Shown piece after piece: positions 25,164 to 33,586 of a stretch of 64,000 nucleotides of DNA. The notes under the pieces were generated by a model that ran no database searches, was not told the origin of the DNA, and worked only from the letters and a program-made list of their open reading frames with translations. Each line of letters starts with the position of its first letter. Positions within the stretch are counted from its first letter, which is position 1. The position numbers and the translations under genes are program-made. Origin of the DNA: Streptomyces sp. NBC_01446 (lineage in GTDB: Bacteria; Actinomycetota; Actinomycetes; Streptomycetales; Streptomycetaceae); contig NZ_JAPEPO010000003.1 of NCBI RefSeq assembly GCF_026340095.1, positions 1 to 64,000 of the forward strand, read 5' to 3'.

Positions 25164-25854
25164 CGCATGGAGCCGCTGCCGACGCCCTGTCCCGCCGACC
25201 GGATCCCGGACGCGACCGGTCTGGACGCGTTCGAGGCCGCGTGCAAGGAGGCCAAGGAGCAGCGGCGTCGTGTTCATCGCGGTGGAGCGCCAGGGCCCGT
25301 TGTAGGCGGTCAAGGCCGACGCGCTCACCGCGCCCGAGCACACCATCAACAGCGCCGTCCATGACGCTGTGCGCGAGGCCGTCGCCTTCCTCATCCGCTC
25401 CCGGGAGATCCGCCCCGACTCCTCGGCCGGCCCCGTCGACTTCGTCCTGCACGATGTGGACTGCGAAGGACGGGCCCGCGAACTGGCCGCGGCCCTGCAC
25501 GCTGCCCTCTACGGCGACCTCGAGCCCCTGGAGCGCATCAAGGCGGAGACCGCGGCGTATTTCCGAGCGCTTGATGAGAGGGCCACCCTGCGATACCGCT
25601 TTCGCGGCGCTGACGAGGAGAGCGGCTTGTGGTACTTCGAGGCCGTACCTGACCGCGGCGAGTTGGTCGCCATCAAGCAAGCCAAGCCGACTTCGGCCGG
25701 CCAACTCCACCGATACAGCTGGGAGCACCTGGAGGACGAGCACGGCTTCCTGACAGACCAAGCGATGGACCCTGAAGAGGACCCGCTGGAGGCCATCGGG
25801 CCGAAGAGTTCCAGCGGGTGTGGAGCCGGTGAGGGCGCTGGACAACCTCTTTAG
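25164..25854 (+). pseudogene. Hypothetical gene broken by a frameshift and an in-frame stop
   Basis: An ATG at 25164 opens MEPLPTPCPADRIPDATGLD-type text in frame 3 up to about 25265. Its natural continuation is in another frame: GVVFIAVERQGPL, then a TAG stop at about 25303, then AVKADALTAPEHTINSAVHD and a long helical, acidic domain to 25854 (YFRALDERATLRYRF, GLWYFEAVPDRGELVAIKQ). Codon usage is consistent across both pieces. I do not recognise the family. The break plus the nonsense codon makes a double lesion, so decay is more likely than one sequencing error. Confidence 0.5.
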
Positions 25855-26051
25855 GAGCGAGGTTGGGCGATCACGTGCGTGACCAGTGGATTCGCTACCG
25901 TGGGGAGTGCGGGTCGAACTCACCGCTGCGGACCCCGGGCCCCCGTGAGTCCCCGTCCGTTCTGGCACAAGAGCGGCACGGTCCGAAGACCGCGCCTTGA
26001 GCCGCTCGATACGAACTACGGGCGGGCGGTCCCTGATGTCTGTCCTGCTGG

Positions 26052-26447
26052 TCAGTCGGTCGACGGGGACTGCTGCCGGTCAGCTTGGGTCTCCATGGTT
26101 GCTGCGTTTCGCTGATTTACCGCAGCGGCAACGCAGTTGCTGAGGACGCGGCGGCACACTGGAACGAGTGACGGGTCCGACAGCCCACGCTTGGGTAGAG
26201 CGACAGAGGGTTTGCCTGAGGCCGCCCGCTCGTGGCCGCAGTGCCGACAACTTCCCTTGCCTTTCCGAACATCGGCCAAGCGCGGCGCACTCTCGCGGCA
26301 GCAGCGCAAGCAACGGCATCGCCACGCTCTGCCAGCCCCCGGGTACAGCTCCAAAGGCTCGGCTCCAGCAGCCCGCATCACTTCTGCGGCGGTCTCATGC
26401 GTCCAGCGGATCCGCCGCTTGTCCAAGTCCGCATTGAGAGCGGTCAC
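26052..26447 (-). CDS. Zinc-ribbon-like hypothetical protein, second gene of a two-gene operon
   Basis: A 131-residue basic protein whose start overlaps the upstream gene stop as ATGA (26444-26447). Residues 1-30 are charged and helical (RIRWTHETAAEVMRAAGAEP), followed by WRCRCLRCCRE and GSCRHCGHERA: two CxxC-like pairs 20 residues apart that fit a zinc ribbon. The C-terminal half looks low in structure. I recall similar small proteins in Streptomyces accessory DNA but cannot name a function. Zinc binding is inferred from the Cys spacing. Confidence 0.55.
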   Translation of the reverse strand: MTALNADLDKRRIRWTHETAAEVMRAAGAEPLELYPGAGRAWRCRCLRCCRESAPRLADVRKGKGSCRHCGHERAASGKPSVALPKRGLSDPSLVPVCRRVLSNCVAAAVNQRNAATMETQADRQQSPSTD

Positions 26448-26953
26448 GTCCCCAGCTCCGCATCACAGGCGACCAGCCAAGCCAGAAATTCTTGCCGGGT
26501 ATACGCCCTGGTCCCACCAGCGATATCCCACTCCGGCGAGCCCGCGCCGATCGGCCCCTCGGTGTACACGGAGCCGTGGTCCACGTCGAACTTCAGGAAC
26601 TCGAACGCGGCCCTGACGGCCTTGGTGCTCGCCTCGTTGACGTCGTCGTCCCTGTACCGGCCCAGGTACCAGCCGACCTCCCGCTCGCGCGCCGCACGGT
26701 CCAGCCACGCTGCCTTCCGCAGGAGCACCAGCCGGTGCTCGCTGCTCTCGACTGCGGGCCCGCGGCCGCTGATTGCCTGCAGAGCGCGGAACTTGACGCG
26801 TTCGGTGAGCAGCACCAGGGCGAGTTCCTCGTCCGCCGGGTCGAGCGCGCCATTGTAGGCCGTGGCGTAGTTGGGCGCGTCGAATGCCGGGGTCTCCCAT
26901 ACCTCCCAGTCGAAGGAGCATCGGCTGCAGATGAATCCGGTGGCTTCGTTCAC
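26444..26953 (-). CDS. Hypothetical protein with N-terminal CxxC, first gene of a two-gene operon
   Basis: A 169-residue acidic protein. The N-terminus has FICSRCSFDWEVWE (one CxxC), and the rest alternates helices and strands (ELALVLLTERVKFRALQAI, HRLVLLRKAAWLDRAARE, GWYLGRYRDDDVNEASTKAVRAAFEFLKFD). It shares an ATGA junction with the zinc-ribbon gene, so the two proteins are probably made together and may interact. No family recognised. The Cys pair at the N-terminus may complete a zinc site with the partner or with another copy. Confidence 0.55.
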   Translation of the reverse strand: MNEATGFICSRCSFDWEVWETPAFDAPNYATAYNGALDPADEELALVLLTERVKFRALQAISGRGPAVESSEHRLVLLRKAAWLDRAAREREVGWYLGRYRDDDVNEASTKAVRAAFEFLKFDVDHGSVYTEGPIGAGSPEWDIAGGTRAYTRQEFLAWLVACDAELGT

Positions 26954-27104
26954 TTCACATGGCAGCGTTTGTTCGTCCGTTCGGGCAGCAGTTCGTGATC
27001 TTGAGGTTCATGGTTGTTCACGAGAAATAGCAGCAGCAGTATGGAGGCCTGCGCTCGTGAGGCGGTGGGCCGTGGCGCTGACATGTGGAGATCAGTCGGT
27101 CTTG

Positions 27105-28193
27105 TCAGCGAGCCGGTGGGGTGAGGGCGGTGCGGTCGAACGGGCCACCATGTGAGGCGGCGTACGTGACGGCGTCGTTGACGGCATTGAGGCCGAACGA
27201 CAGGACCCGTTCGGGGGCGAGGTCCAGGGTGCCCGAGGCGAGGAGCCGGATGATGCCGACGTTCGCTGTACGCGGGTACATCCACTGGCCGCGCACGGTG
27301 ATCGAGTTGCGCATGATCCATGGGTACGGGAGTGCGAGGTCGTCGCCACCGAGCATGCCGACGCCACCCATGAGAACGACGCGGCCGAACTCGCGCACGG
27401 TCATGGCTGCCGTGCGCGCCGCCGAGCTGGGTGCGCTCGGCGGTAGCAGGTCGATCACCATGTCGATCGGGCCATCGCCCGCCGCGGACATCGCCGCGCG
27501 GTCGCCAGCCTCGTCCCCGGTGAGCGGGACCGGGCGCACACGCGGACCGAACCGGTCGGCGAGGAGGTCGAGTGCGGCCCGGTTGCGGCCCGGGGCGACC
27601 ACGCGGCCCGCCCCCATTGCGAGCGCGAGCGCGACCGCACTGCTGCCGAGGTTGCCGGTGGCCCCGCTGACGAGCAGCGTCTCACCGGCTGCAAGTCCGC
27701 CAGCCAGCAGCCCGCCGTAGGGGATGACGTGCACGCCGAGCGCGGCCCAGCGGGCCGGGTCGTCCTCCGCCGCTGCGGGCAGCGGGAAGACGTTCTCCGT
27801 CGGGACCCGCATGAGCTCGGCGAACGAACCGTCGTGCAGGTACCGGGCGAGCCGCGCGCCGCCCTCGCCGCGCGAGCTCCAGCCCTGGAGCGTGATGTCG
27901 GGCGTCAGGGCGTCGTCCCGCGAGCGCACCGTCGAGTCGCACCACACCATGTCGCCGACGCGCAGCCGGGTGGCGTCCGGGCCCACGTGGACGACCCGTC
28001 CCACGCCACCGATCCCGGGCACGACGGGAGGGACCAGGGGGTAGTTCCGCTCGCCGCTGAAGACCTCGGCCGCGTACGGGGCCACGCAGGTGGCGAGCAC
28101 CTCGACCACCACCTCGCCGCCGCCGGCCTCGGGGTCGGGCACCTCCCGCACTATGAGCGGGGCACCGAACTGCGTCAGAACTGCTGCTCGCAC
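27105..28193 (-). CDS. Medium-chain (MDR) zinc-type alcohol dehydrogenase/quinone reductase-like protein
   Basis: A 362-residue MDR superfamily oxidoreductase. GGAGG sits 7 bases before the GTG at 28193, which decides the start. Features include the N-terminal GroES-like domain (MRAAVLTQFGAP, VPGIGGVGRVVHVGPDATRLRVGD), then LLVSGATGNLGSSAVALALAMGAGRVVAPGRN as the Rossmann nucleotide motif, and GPIDMVIDLLPP. The Cys/His zinc ligands of true alcohol dehydrogenases are not obvious, so a quinone-reductase-like or other NAD(P)H-dependent reductase is possible. It is divergent from a LysR regulator that likely controls it. Confidence 0.8.
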   Translation of the reverse strand: MRAAVLTQFGAPLIVREVPDPEAGGGEVVVEVLATCVAPYAAEVFSGERNYPLVPPVVPGIGGVGRVVHVGPDATRLRVGDMVWCDSTVRSRDDALTPDITLQGWSSRGEGGARLARYLHDGSFAELMRVPTENVFPLPAAAEDDPARWAALGVHVIPYGGLLAGGLAAGETLLVSGATGNLGSSAVALALAMGAGRVVAPGRNRAALDLLADRFGPRVRPVPLTGDEAGDRAAMSAAGDGPIDMVIDLLPPSAPSSAARTAAMTVREFGRVVLMGGVGMLGGDDLALPYPWIMRNSITVRGQWMYPRTANVGIIRLLASGTLDLAPERVLSFGLNAVNDAVTYAASHGGPFDRTALTPPAR

Positions 28194-28270
28194 GTGATGA
28201 CCTCCATGCTCGTCCGTGTTCGCCGCGATCGACACTAGGAGCCCGACAGGCATGCGGGAAGCGACGATCA

Positions 28271-28287
28271 CGCATCTCTGGTATGCG
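28271..28287. promoter_or_regulatory. Candidate LysR operator CGCAT-N7-ATGCG
   Basis: A perfect 5-bp inverted repeat with a 7-bp spacer lies 9 bp before the LysR start and 78 bp from the MDR start. LysR-type sites usually read T-N11-A within a palindrome, and CGCATCTCTGGTATGCG fits this loosely. ATGCG is repeated immediately after, as ATGCGTATGCCGCAT, overlapping the start codon. It suggests autoregulation plus control of the divergent gene. Confidence 0.5.
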
Positions 28288-28295
28288 TATGCCGC

Positions 28296-29189
28296 ATGGA
28301 CATCTCCAGCACAGGCCTGCGGATCCTGCGGCAGATCGCCGAGTCCGGCAGCTTCACCGCAGCAGCCACCCGGCTCGGCTACACCCAGTCGGCGGTCTCA
28401 CGCCAGGCCGCCTCCCTCGAACGAAGCGCGGGCACCGCCCTGTTCGAACGCCGCCCCGACGGAGTGCGGCTCACCCCCGCGGGTCTAACCCTGCTGCGCC
28501 ACGCTCGCACGATCCTGGACTGCCTGACGGCGGCCGAGCGCGACCTCACCGGCACTGTCCCGCGGACCGAACTGGTGCGGCTCGGAATGTTCCTGAGCGC
28601 GGGCGCGGCCATCCTGCCTCCCTCACTCGCCCGCCTCGCGGCAACCGACCCGCAGATCACGGTCACGACTACCGAGGGCACCACACCCACCCTGATCCGG
28701 GCACTGCGCGCAGGCTCGATCGACCTCGCCGTACTGACGTCCCGCCCGCCCCACCGGCCCTTGGATGGCGAGTCGCCGCGCCTGCACGTCGAGACCGTAG
28801 CGGACACCAAACTGGTCGTGGCGGTGCCTTCGACCGGAGAGTTCGCCGGCCGCACCGCGGCGCACGTCGACGAACTGGTCGACGCCCCGTGGATCGCCAC
28901 CCTGTCATCGAACTCCGAGCCACTGCTCGGCGTCTGGCCCGGCCTGCCCGGACGGCCGCACATCGTTCACTGCGCGCGCGACTGGCTGACGAAGCTTCAG
29001 CTGGTCGCCGGCGGCCTCGGGGTGACAACGGTGCCCTCCCGGCTCTCGCCGGTGCTGCCGCCCGGGGTGAGCCTGCTGCACGTCGAAGGCGCACCTCCCG
29101 AGATCCGCCGGGTTCTCGTGGCGCGCCTCCCCGGCCGCCCAACCCCGGCGATCACGGCAGTCACCCGAGCAATTACCTCGACCGCCTGA
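28296..29189 (+). CDS. LysR-family transcriptional regulator
   Basis: A 297-residue LTTR. The N-terminal winged HTH is complete (GLRILRQIAESGSFTAAATRLGYTQSAVSRQAASLERSAG region, residues 7-45; LFERRPDGVRLTPAG). The substrate-binding domain follows (LVRLGMFLSAGAAILPPSLARL, LVVAVPSTGEFAG, HVDELVDAPWIATLSS). There is no ribosome binding site before the ATG at 28296, so translation may be leaderless or start downstream. It is divergent from the MDR oxidoreductase gene, the usual LTTR-target arrangement. Confidence 0.85.
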   Translation: MDISSTGLRILRQIAESGSFTAAATRLGYTQSAVSRQAASLERSAGTALFERRPDGVRLTPAGLTLLRHARTILDCLTAAERDLTGTVPRTELVRLGMFLSAGAAILPPSLARLAATDPQITVTTTEGTTPTLIRALRAGSIDLAVLTSRPPHRPLDGESPRLHVETVADTKLVVAVPSTGEFAGRTAAHVDELVDAPWIATLSSNSEPLLGVWPGLPGRPHIVHCARDWLTKLQLVAGGLGVTTVPSRLSPVLPPGVSLLHVEGAPPEIRRVLVARLPGRPTPAITAVTRAITSTA

Positions 29190-29339
29190 TACGTGCCGCC
29201 GGGGCCGTCGGATTCGGTGCCGTAGCCCGCCGAGGGCGCACACCATCACTTGTACCTCAGCATTCGCCAGGGCCCTTTCAGCAGGAGCACACCGCTGCTG
29301 CCCGAGCAAGCACCCCCGTGACGTCGAAACTCGTGAACA

Positions 29340-29729
29340 TCACCAATCCGTGGATCTGGACGCCTCCCAAACCCGTGAACAACTGACTTCAATACTCGTG
29401 AATAAAGCCAGCTGCGGGACCGGAGCCTTCGTGAGTTCGTCGATAACGGCCTCGTAGTCGATCCCGAGGTCGCCCCAGTCCTTGCCCTGCTTGTTGAGCC
29501 AGAGGGTGACGTCGGAGAAGAAGACGGCCTTGCCCGGCCCCTCGGCCGGATCCCGGGCCAGGCCGCCCGCGAGGTCGAGGGCGGTGCCGGCCTCCTTGCT
29601 GACGAGGTCGCGCGGGATCGTGCGCGGGGTGATGGCGAGCGCGCACTCGCCCCACCCGTCCTGGGTCCGCTCCGGCCAGGGCAGCCCCAGCACGAACCAC
29701 CCCTCTGGATACTGCAGCGCGTTGCTCAC
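29340..29729 (-). CDS. Hypothetical protein, possibly truncated
   Basis: A 129-residue frame. The N-terminal portion looks like a real soluble protein (ALQYPEGWFVLGLPWPERTQDGW, ALAITPRTIPRDLVSKEAG, AVFFSDVTLWLNKQGKDWGDLGIDYEAV). AGGGGG precedes the GTG at 29729; an ATG at 29747 is an alternative. The last 15 residues (SIEVSCSRVWEASRSTDW) look unlike the rest and may come from a 3' truncation. No family recognised. The upstream side carries the dispersed 93-bp repeat. Confidence 0.45.
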   Translation of the reverse strand: MSNALQYPEGWFVLGLPWPERTQDGWGECALAITPRTIPRDLVSKEAGTALDLAGGLARDPAEGPGKAVFFSDVTLWLNKQGKDWGDLGIDYEAVIDELTKAPVPQLALFTSIEVSCSRVWEASRSTDW

Positions 29730-29839
29730 CGTGTTCTTCCCCCTCATGGTGACGTCGATGGTCCGTGTCGATCTTTCCGCCCTCCAGTGACGGCGGACAA
29801 GACGACCTCCAGCCAGGGGTGCACCCTGAATCATGGTCC

Positions 29840-29932
29840 ATGGACAACTTCGTGGCCCAAAAATCCCTACGCCGTCCATCTCCGCGGCGGGGTCGGCACA
29901 ACGGAAGGTTCAGAGCCGATCGATGGGAAGAG
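29840..29932 (+). repeat. Dispersed 93-bp repeat, copy A
   Basis: This 93-bp segment aligns without gaps to 46196-46288; I count about 11 mismatches. Read rightward it is an open frame, MDNFVAQKSLRRPSPRRGR and so on, in phase with the downstream hypothetical gene at 29939. In copy B the frame (MDNSVAQKSLRRPPVRRGR) meets a stop soon after. The flanking DNA of the two copies is unrelated. It could be an end of a small mobile or MITE-like element, or a conserved leader. Confidence 0.55.
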
Positions 29933-29938
29933 GGGTCG

Positions 29939-30490
29939 ATGACGGACCACGAACAGCAGCGCAGGCGGGGCGAGTTCCTCCAGCGGAGCAAGGACGCGCA
30001 GGAGATCTGGGACCGCGAGATCGCCTGCCCCAGCGGGCCGCTGCCGGGGGCGGTGCTAGATGTGCTGGAGCACGACGACGGCCGGGTCGGGCACGTGCAG
30101 CTCATGCCCGGCCGACCGGCGAGCGACATCAACAAGGCCGTGGCCGCCATCGAGGAGACGTGGGACCTGCTGCCCGGGTCGGTGGTGGTCGACTCCGGCG
30201 GCAGCGGCGCGGAACTCTGGGTCTATCGGCGGCCCTCCGCCGCCAGGCACCATCGGCTCCGGCCGATGAGCATCGGCTCCCGGCGCGGGCAGCGGGACGC
30301 GGGTGGCCTGTTCGACGGTGAGGCGAGCCATCTGCAGGACTGGGCGAACCGGTACGCGCACTCGTGGAAGGCAATGCGCGGCGGCGGCCCCGTCGACATG
30401 GAACGCTTCCTTCGACGCCTGGCCCGTCTGGAGGCCGGGCTGACTGACTGCACCTACTACGCCGGACCTGGGGTGCCAGGGCAGGGCTGA
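29939..30490 (+). CDS. Hypothetical protein (first of a coupled pair)
   Basis: A 183-residue protein starting at ATG 29939 with AGAGG upstream. The N-terminus is charged and helical (EQQRRRGEFLQRSKDAQEIWDREI). A mixed alpha/beta stretch follows (AVLDVLEHDDGRVGHVQLMPG, INKAVAAIEETWDLLPGSVVVDSGGSGAELW) and a helical end (MERFLRRLARLEAGL). Its stop overlaps the ATG of the next gene (TGATG), so the two are coupled. No family recognised. The frame is also open upstream through the 93-bp repeat, so a longer product beginning at 29840 is conceivable. Confidence 0.5.
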   Translation: MTDHEQQRRRGEFLQRSKDAQEIWDREIACPSGPLPGAVLDVLEHDDGRVGHVQLMPGRPASDINKAVAAIEETWDLLPGSVVVDSGGSGAELWVYRRPSAARHHRLRPMSIGSRRGQRDAGGLFDGEASHLQDWANRYAHSWKAMRGGGPVDMERFLRRLARLEAGLTDCTYYAGPGVPGQG

Positions 30491-30830
30491 TGGCCGTAAC
30501 GGAGGTGTGGGTGGAACTGCACAGCGAGGCTCTGGGCGTGCGGATGGTGCGGGCCGACACCATCGAGCAGGTGTGGTGGGACGTGAAGCGGCCCGAGTTC
30601 ATGACCATCGGTCTCAGCGGCGGTCAGGAAGTTCGCCAGGACGTACGGGCCGGGTTCCCGTCCGACGACATCGAGGAGGACGAAGCCGCGGACCTCTGCA
30701 CGAGCTGGTGGAGCGCATCGCCGAAGCCGCCGACAACGGTGGTCCCCGCATGGTGTGGATGGCCCGTGACGAGGACTCCAGGGGCGTCTTCTGGAAGCGT
30801 GGTCCCCTGATCGACCGAAGCGCCCGCTGA
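30490..30830 (+). pseudogene. Small hypothetical gene, frameshifted (second of a coupled pair)
   Basis: From the ATG at 30490 the frame encodes VTEVWVELHSEALGVRMVRADTIEQVWWDVKRPEF and on to EEDEAADL. The natural ending HELVERIAEAADNGGPRMVWMARDEDSRGVFWKRG and a stop at 30830 is in another frame. Removing the duplicated CT in ACCTCTGCACG (about 30690) joins them as DLHELVER. The result would be about 112 residues. A two-base duplication is a common real mutation, and sequencing error is the alternative. Confidence 0.5.
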
Positions 30831-30838
30831 CGACCGGG

Positions 30839-30891
30839 CACGTGCTCCGGGCCCGGTCCTCCGGTGAGAGGGGCCGGGCCCGGAGCACGTG
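30839..30891. terminator. Bidirectional terminator-like palindrome, 18-bp perfect stem
   Basis: CACGTGCTCCGGGCCCGG at 30839-30856 is exactly complementary to CCGGGCCCGGAGCACGTG at 30874-30891, with a 17-base loop. It lies between two converging gene pairs (ends at 30830 and 30900), the ideal position for a bidirectional terminator. The stem is the longest perfect hairpin I found in the window. Confidence 0.75.
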
Positions 30892-30899
30892 AGCAGCGG

Positions 30900-31195
30900 T
30901 CAGGGTGTGTCGCCGGAGTAGTAGAAGCGGCACATCACGCCGGGGCCGGGTGCGCGCAGTTCTTGCCGCTGCGGGTCGTACAGGGCGCGGCCGCCGGGCC
31001 ACCGCCCGAGCTCGGTGGACAGGGCGACCCCGCCATCGATCTCCTCCGGCCGCCAGTCGGTGACGTCAGGAGCAGCCCGTCCAACGGCCCGCCGATGAGC
31101 GTGGCGTAGGTCCGGTGCGGGAGCGGGCCCGGGTTGGGGTCGTCGTGGTCGCGGCCGTAGACCCGGCCGCGCAGCAGCTGCTCATCGCCGTTCAT
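30900..31195 (-). pseudogene. Small hypothetical gene, frameshifted
   Basis: The ATG at 31195 starts NGDEQLLRGRVYGRD and TYATLIGGPLDGLLL. Near 31070 the frame must change to continue as DVTDWRPEEIDGGVALSTELG and YDPQRQELRAPGPGVMCRFYYSGDTP with a stop at 30900. The GGPLDG start and the FYYSG ending look like a small Streptomyces accessory protein of about 95 residues. Function unknown. Another shift in a GC-rich stretch, one of a series in this window. Confidence 0.5.
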
Positions 31196-31287
31196 CCGTC
31201 CAGCGTTGCAGCCGCCACCGACAACGCGGGCTTGCCCAGGGCCTCCTTGGGCTTGCCCGTGTGGTCGGTGGCCAGGGCTTGCCGGGG

Positions 31288-32680
31288 TCAGGTGCGGAAG
31301 CGGGAGAGCCAGCCGCCGGCCTTCTGCGCTGCCCGCTCGGCTTCCTGCTCCTGCTCCTGCTCCTGCTCCTGCCGGTCGCGTTCGTCGGCTTCGGCCTGCT
31401 GCTCGACCACGACGGCCCGGCTCTGGCAGTCCTCGCACAGGTGCGGGTGCGACTCGGGGTTCTGCCAGTTCCGGAAGTCGACCGCCTCCAACCGGTCGTC
31501 GGTGAATTTCCGCCCGCACTCCGCGCACACCGGCCGCAGTGCCTCCCGCTCCGCAGCTTCCCACTCCGCGCGGCGCTGTTCCTCTTCCCGGGCGGCTTGC
31601 CGGCTGCGGGCGAGGGCAGCCTCCCGGCGGGGGTTGCCGATCGCATCCAGCAGCGGCTGTCGCTTCTTGCGGCCAAAGCGCCAGAACGCGGGCCCGGCTG
31701 GTCCGTGCTCGCGCAGCAGCTCCAGCGTGGTCGCCACGATGGGGATGCAGCCGTCGTAGGAGTGGAAGCCGCCCTCGCGATGCCACCGGCCCTGCCAGTG
31801 GTGGCGGGTGAGGTCGGCGACCCTCTCCATCTGGCTCTTGGCGGAGCGCTTGCCGACCTGGTGGAAGACGAGCAGGACCGGCGGGTGCACCCGCTCGTAT
31901 CCCTCCCAGGCGGGTGCGGACCAGCGGGTGCGCCACATCGGTTTCTCGATGCCGTCGGTGTCCTTGTCCTTCCGCTGGAAGAACCGGGCGTACTTGTCGA
32001 ACTTCGCGGCGATGAGGGCGGCTTCCTCGGTGCAGTTGTCGACCTCGATGAGCAGCAGCGGCACATTGTCGTCCGGGGCGATCACGACGACGTCGGCGCG
32101 GGCGCTGCCGATCGCAGGGTTCTTCCAGGTGCCCTTCACCGGGAGCGCGACCTCGGTGGCGTAGGAGGTGGTGCTGCCGATTCCCTTGGGGGCGTCGACG
32201 GCGGCCTGCGCGGCGGCGACCGCTTCGGCAGGCTCCCCCGCGACCAGGTCGAGGTCGGGCTTCGGGCGGATCAGCGCGATGACCGTCTCGTTCACCGTCA
32301 TGGGGTGGGAGGCTCCGGAGCGGCCCGCGCTCTTGGGTATGCCGCCCATTACCTCCGGCTCGCGGTCCAGGTCGATCGCGGCGGCGGCCAGCCCGTCCTT
32401 GGTAAGCAGCCGGACCTCTTCACCGCCCCGGGTCCGGCCGCCGTCGACGGCCAGGCCATGCCTGCGCAGGTCGTTGGCCGCACCACGGTGGGAGGCGGTG
32501 CGGGCTTCCTTCCCCCGGGGCCGCAGTCTTCTTCAGGGTGTGCCGGTAGGTCAGATGCGGCGAGGCCAGCCGCTGTATCTGGTCAGCGGTCGCGACCTTG
32601 AGCACACCGAGCACACACAGCACGTCACCGCGCAGCCCGTTCGACGATCCCGCCTCGTTCACCTTGCGCTTGCCCGCCAT
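31288..32680 (-). pseudogene. Replication-relaxation family protein, frameshifted
   Basis: From the ATG at 32680 the N-terminal winged-helix reads AGKRKVNEAGSSNGLRGDVL, then VLGVLKVATADQIQRLASPHLTYRHTLKKT. After a C-run at 32512-32520 the frame shifts and continues KEARTASHRGAANDLRRHGL, LLTKDGLAAAAIDLDREPEVMGGIPKSAGRSG and a C-terminal domain (VIALIRPKPDLDL, ADVVVIAPDDNVPLLLIEVDN). It ends with CxxC motifs (CAECGRKF, LCEDCQSR) and a QEQEQEQEQE tract. Corrected length is about 464 residues. Such proteins are found on actinomycete plasmids and integrative elements and are thought to act in initiating transfer or replication. Confidence 0.7.
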
Positions 32681-33374
32681 CACGCCCGCCCTCCCATCGA
32701 TCGCGTCCGGCCACCAGCCGGGCGCCGGCCACCGGCCGCGGAGGGATCCGGCCCCCCGAACCCGATGATCTCCTCCACCACCGACAACCAACTCAAGTAC
32801 AAGGGGAGAGAAGAGGGTTGTGACAATCCGGTACGGCCTCCGGAAACCCGTGGTGACCAGGGGGAAATGCAGGATGCACAGGCGTCGGGCACGGAAGTGG
32901 CTTCGGCAGTGCGAACGGAAGCGCCGACAGCAGGAGACCACCAGGGCTTGCCCATCCGCTGCACCCACTACGCGGGCGACACGGGCCGGGCGGCGGCGCC
33001 GCGGTGGACAAGGCTCCATCGTGCGCGACGGGCACGGCGGCCGGAAGGGCGGCGGGGGGCGGTGCGGGCACGGGGTCCTCGTTCCTCCCAGCCGGGCCGG
33101 GATGGGGCGGCCGCTCGTACGTCCGCGCGCAACTGACGCGTGCGGGACGGGCGCCACCCTGCGCGATCACCCCTTGACCGCGGTCTGCTCATCCCGGCCC
33201 GCGGTCTTAAAGAAGGAAGCGCACGTCAACTGAGCTCTCCAGGCGGCACGTTCGGTTCTCCTTGAGCAAGACGAGCCGCAGCACATCCCGTTGCGTCATC
33301 CCGACAGTGACCCGACTGTGTTGGTACGGCTGCAGCCACAGCCTGAATGGTCGTCGCCTATCGAAAAGGACCTC
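32681..33374. other. Gap with no recognised gene
   Basis: About 690 bp upstream of the replication-relaxation gene and of the FAD oxidoreductase fragment. Frames present encode strongly basic, Arg-rich or Gly-rich text without domains, typical of non-coding high-GC DNA. The promoter of the replication-relaxation gene must lie at its left end. Confidence 0.4.
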
Positions 33375-33550
33375 ATGTCAGCCGTTGTTGTTGTCGGTGT
33401 GGGAATCGTCGGCTCCTCGGTGGCCTACCACCTGGCGTGTCAGGGCATCCCGGTCACCTTGCTCGAACAAGGACCTGCACCGGCCACCGGGGACTCTGCT
33501 GCACATTTCGCTGGGGCGTGCGGGGTGACCCTGTCGGGGCCGGCAGCTGC
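33375..33550 (+). pseudogene. FAD-dependent oxidoreductase (DadA-like), 5' fragment
   Basis: The ATG at 33375 has AAAAGGA upstream and begins the FAD Rossmann motif VVVVGVGIVGSSVAYHL, then GIPVTLLEQGPAPATGDS. Similarity to D-amino-acid-oxidase/glycine-oxidase type proteins stops near 33510, where the sequence becomes unrelated. The remaining part of the same enzyme is found at about 35115-36057, on the far side of an endonuclease-VII-like gene on the opposite strand. Confidence 0.7.
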
Positions 33551-33586
33551 GAGGTGACGTGGGGCGTCAGGTCTCCCGGTGCTCGC

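Noticed and set aside
31261-32601. 446-codon rightward frame opposite the replication-relaxation gene
   Set aside because: Long leucine and glycine-rich shadow caused by the QEQEQE-type tract on the other strand.
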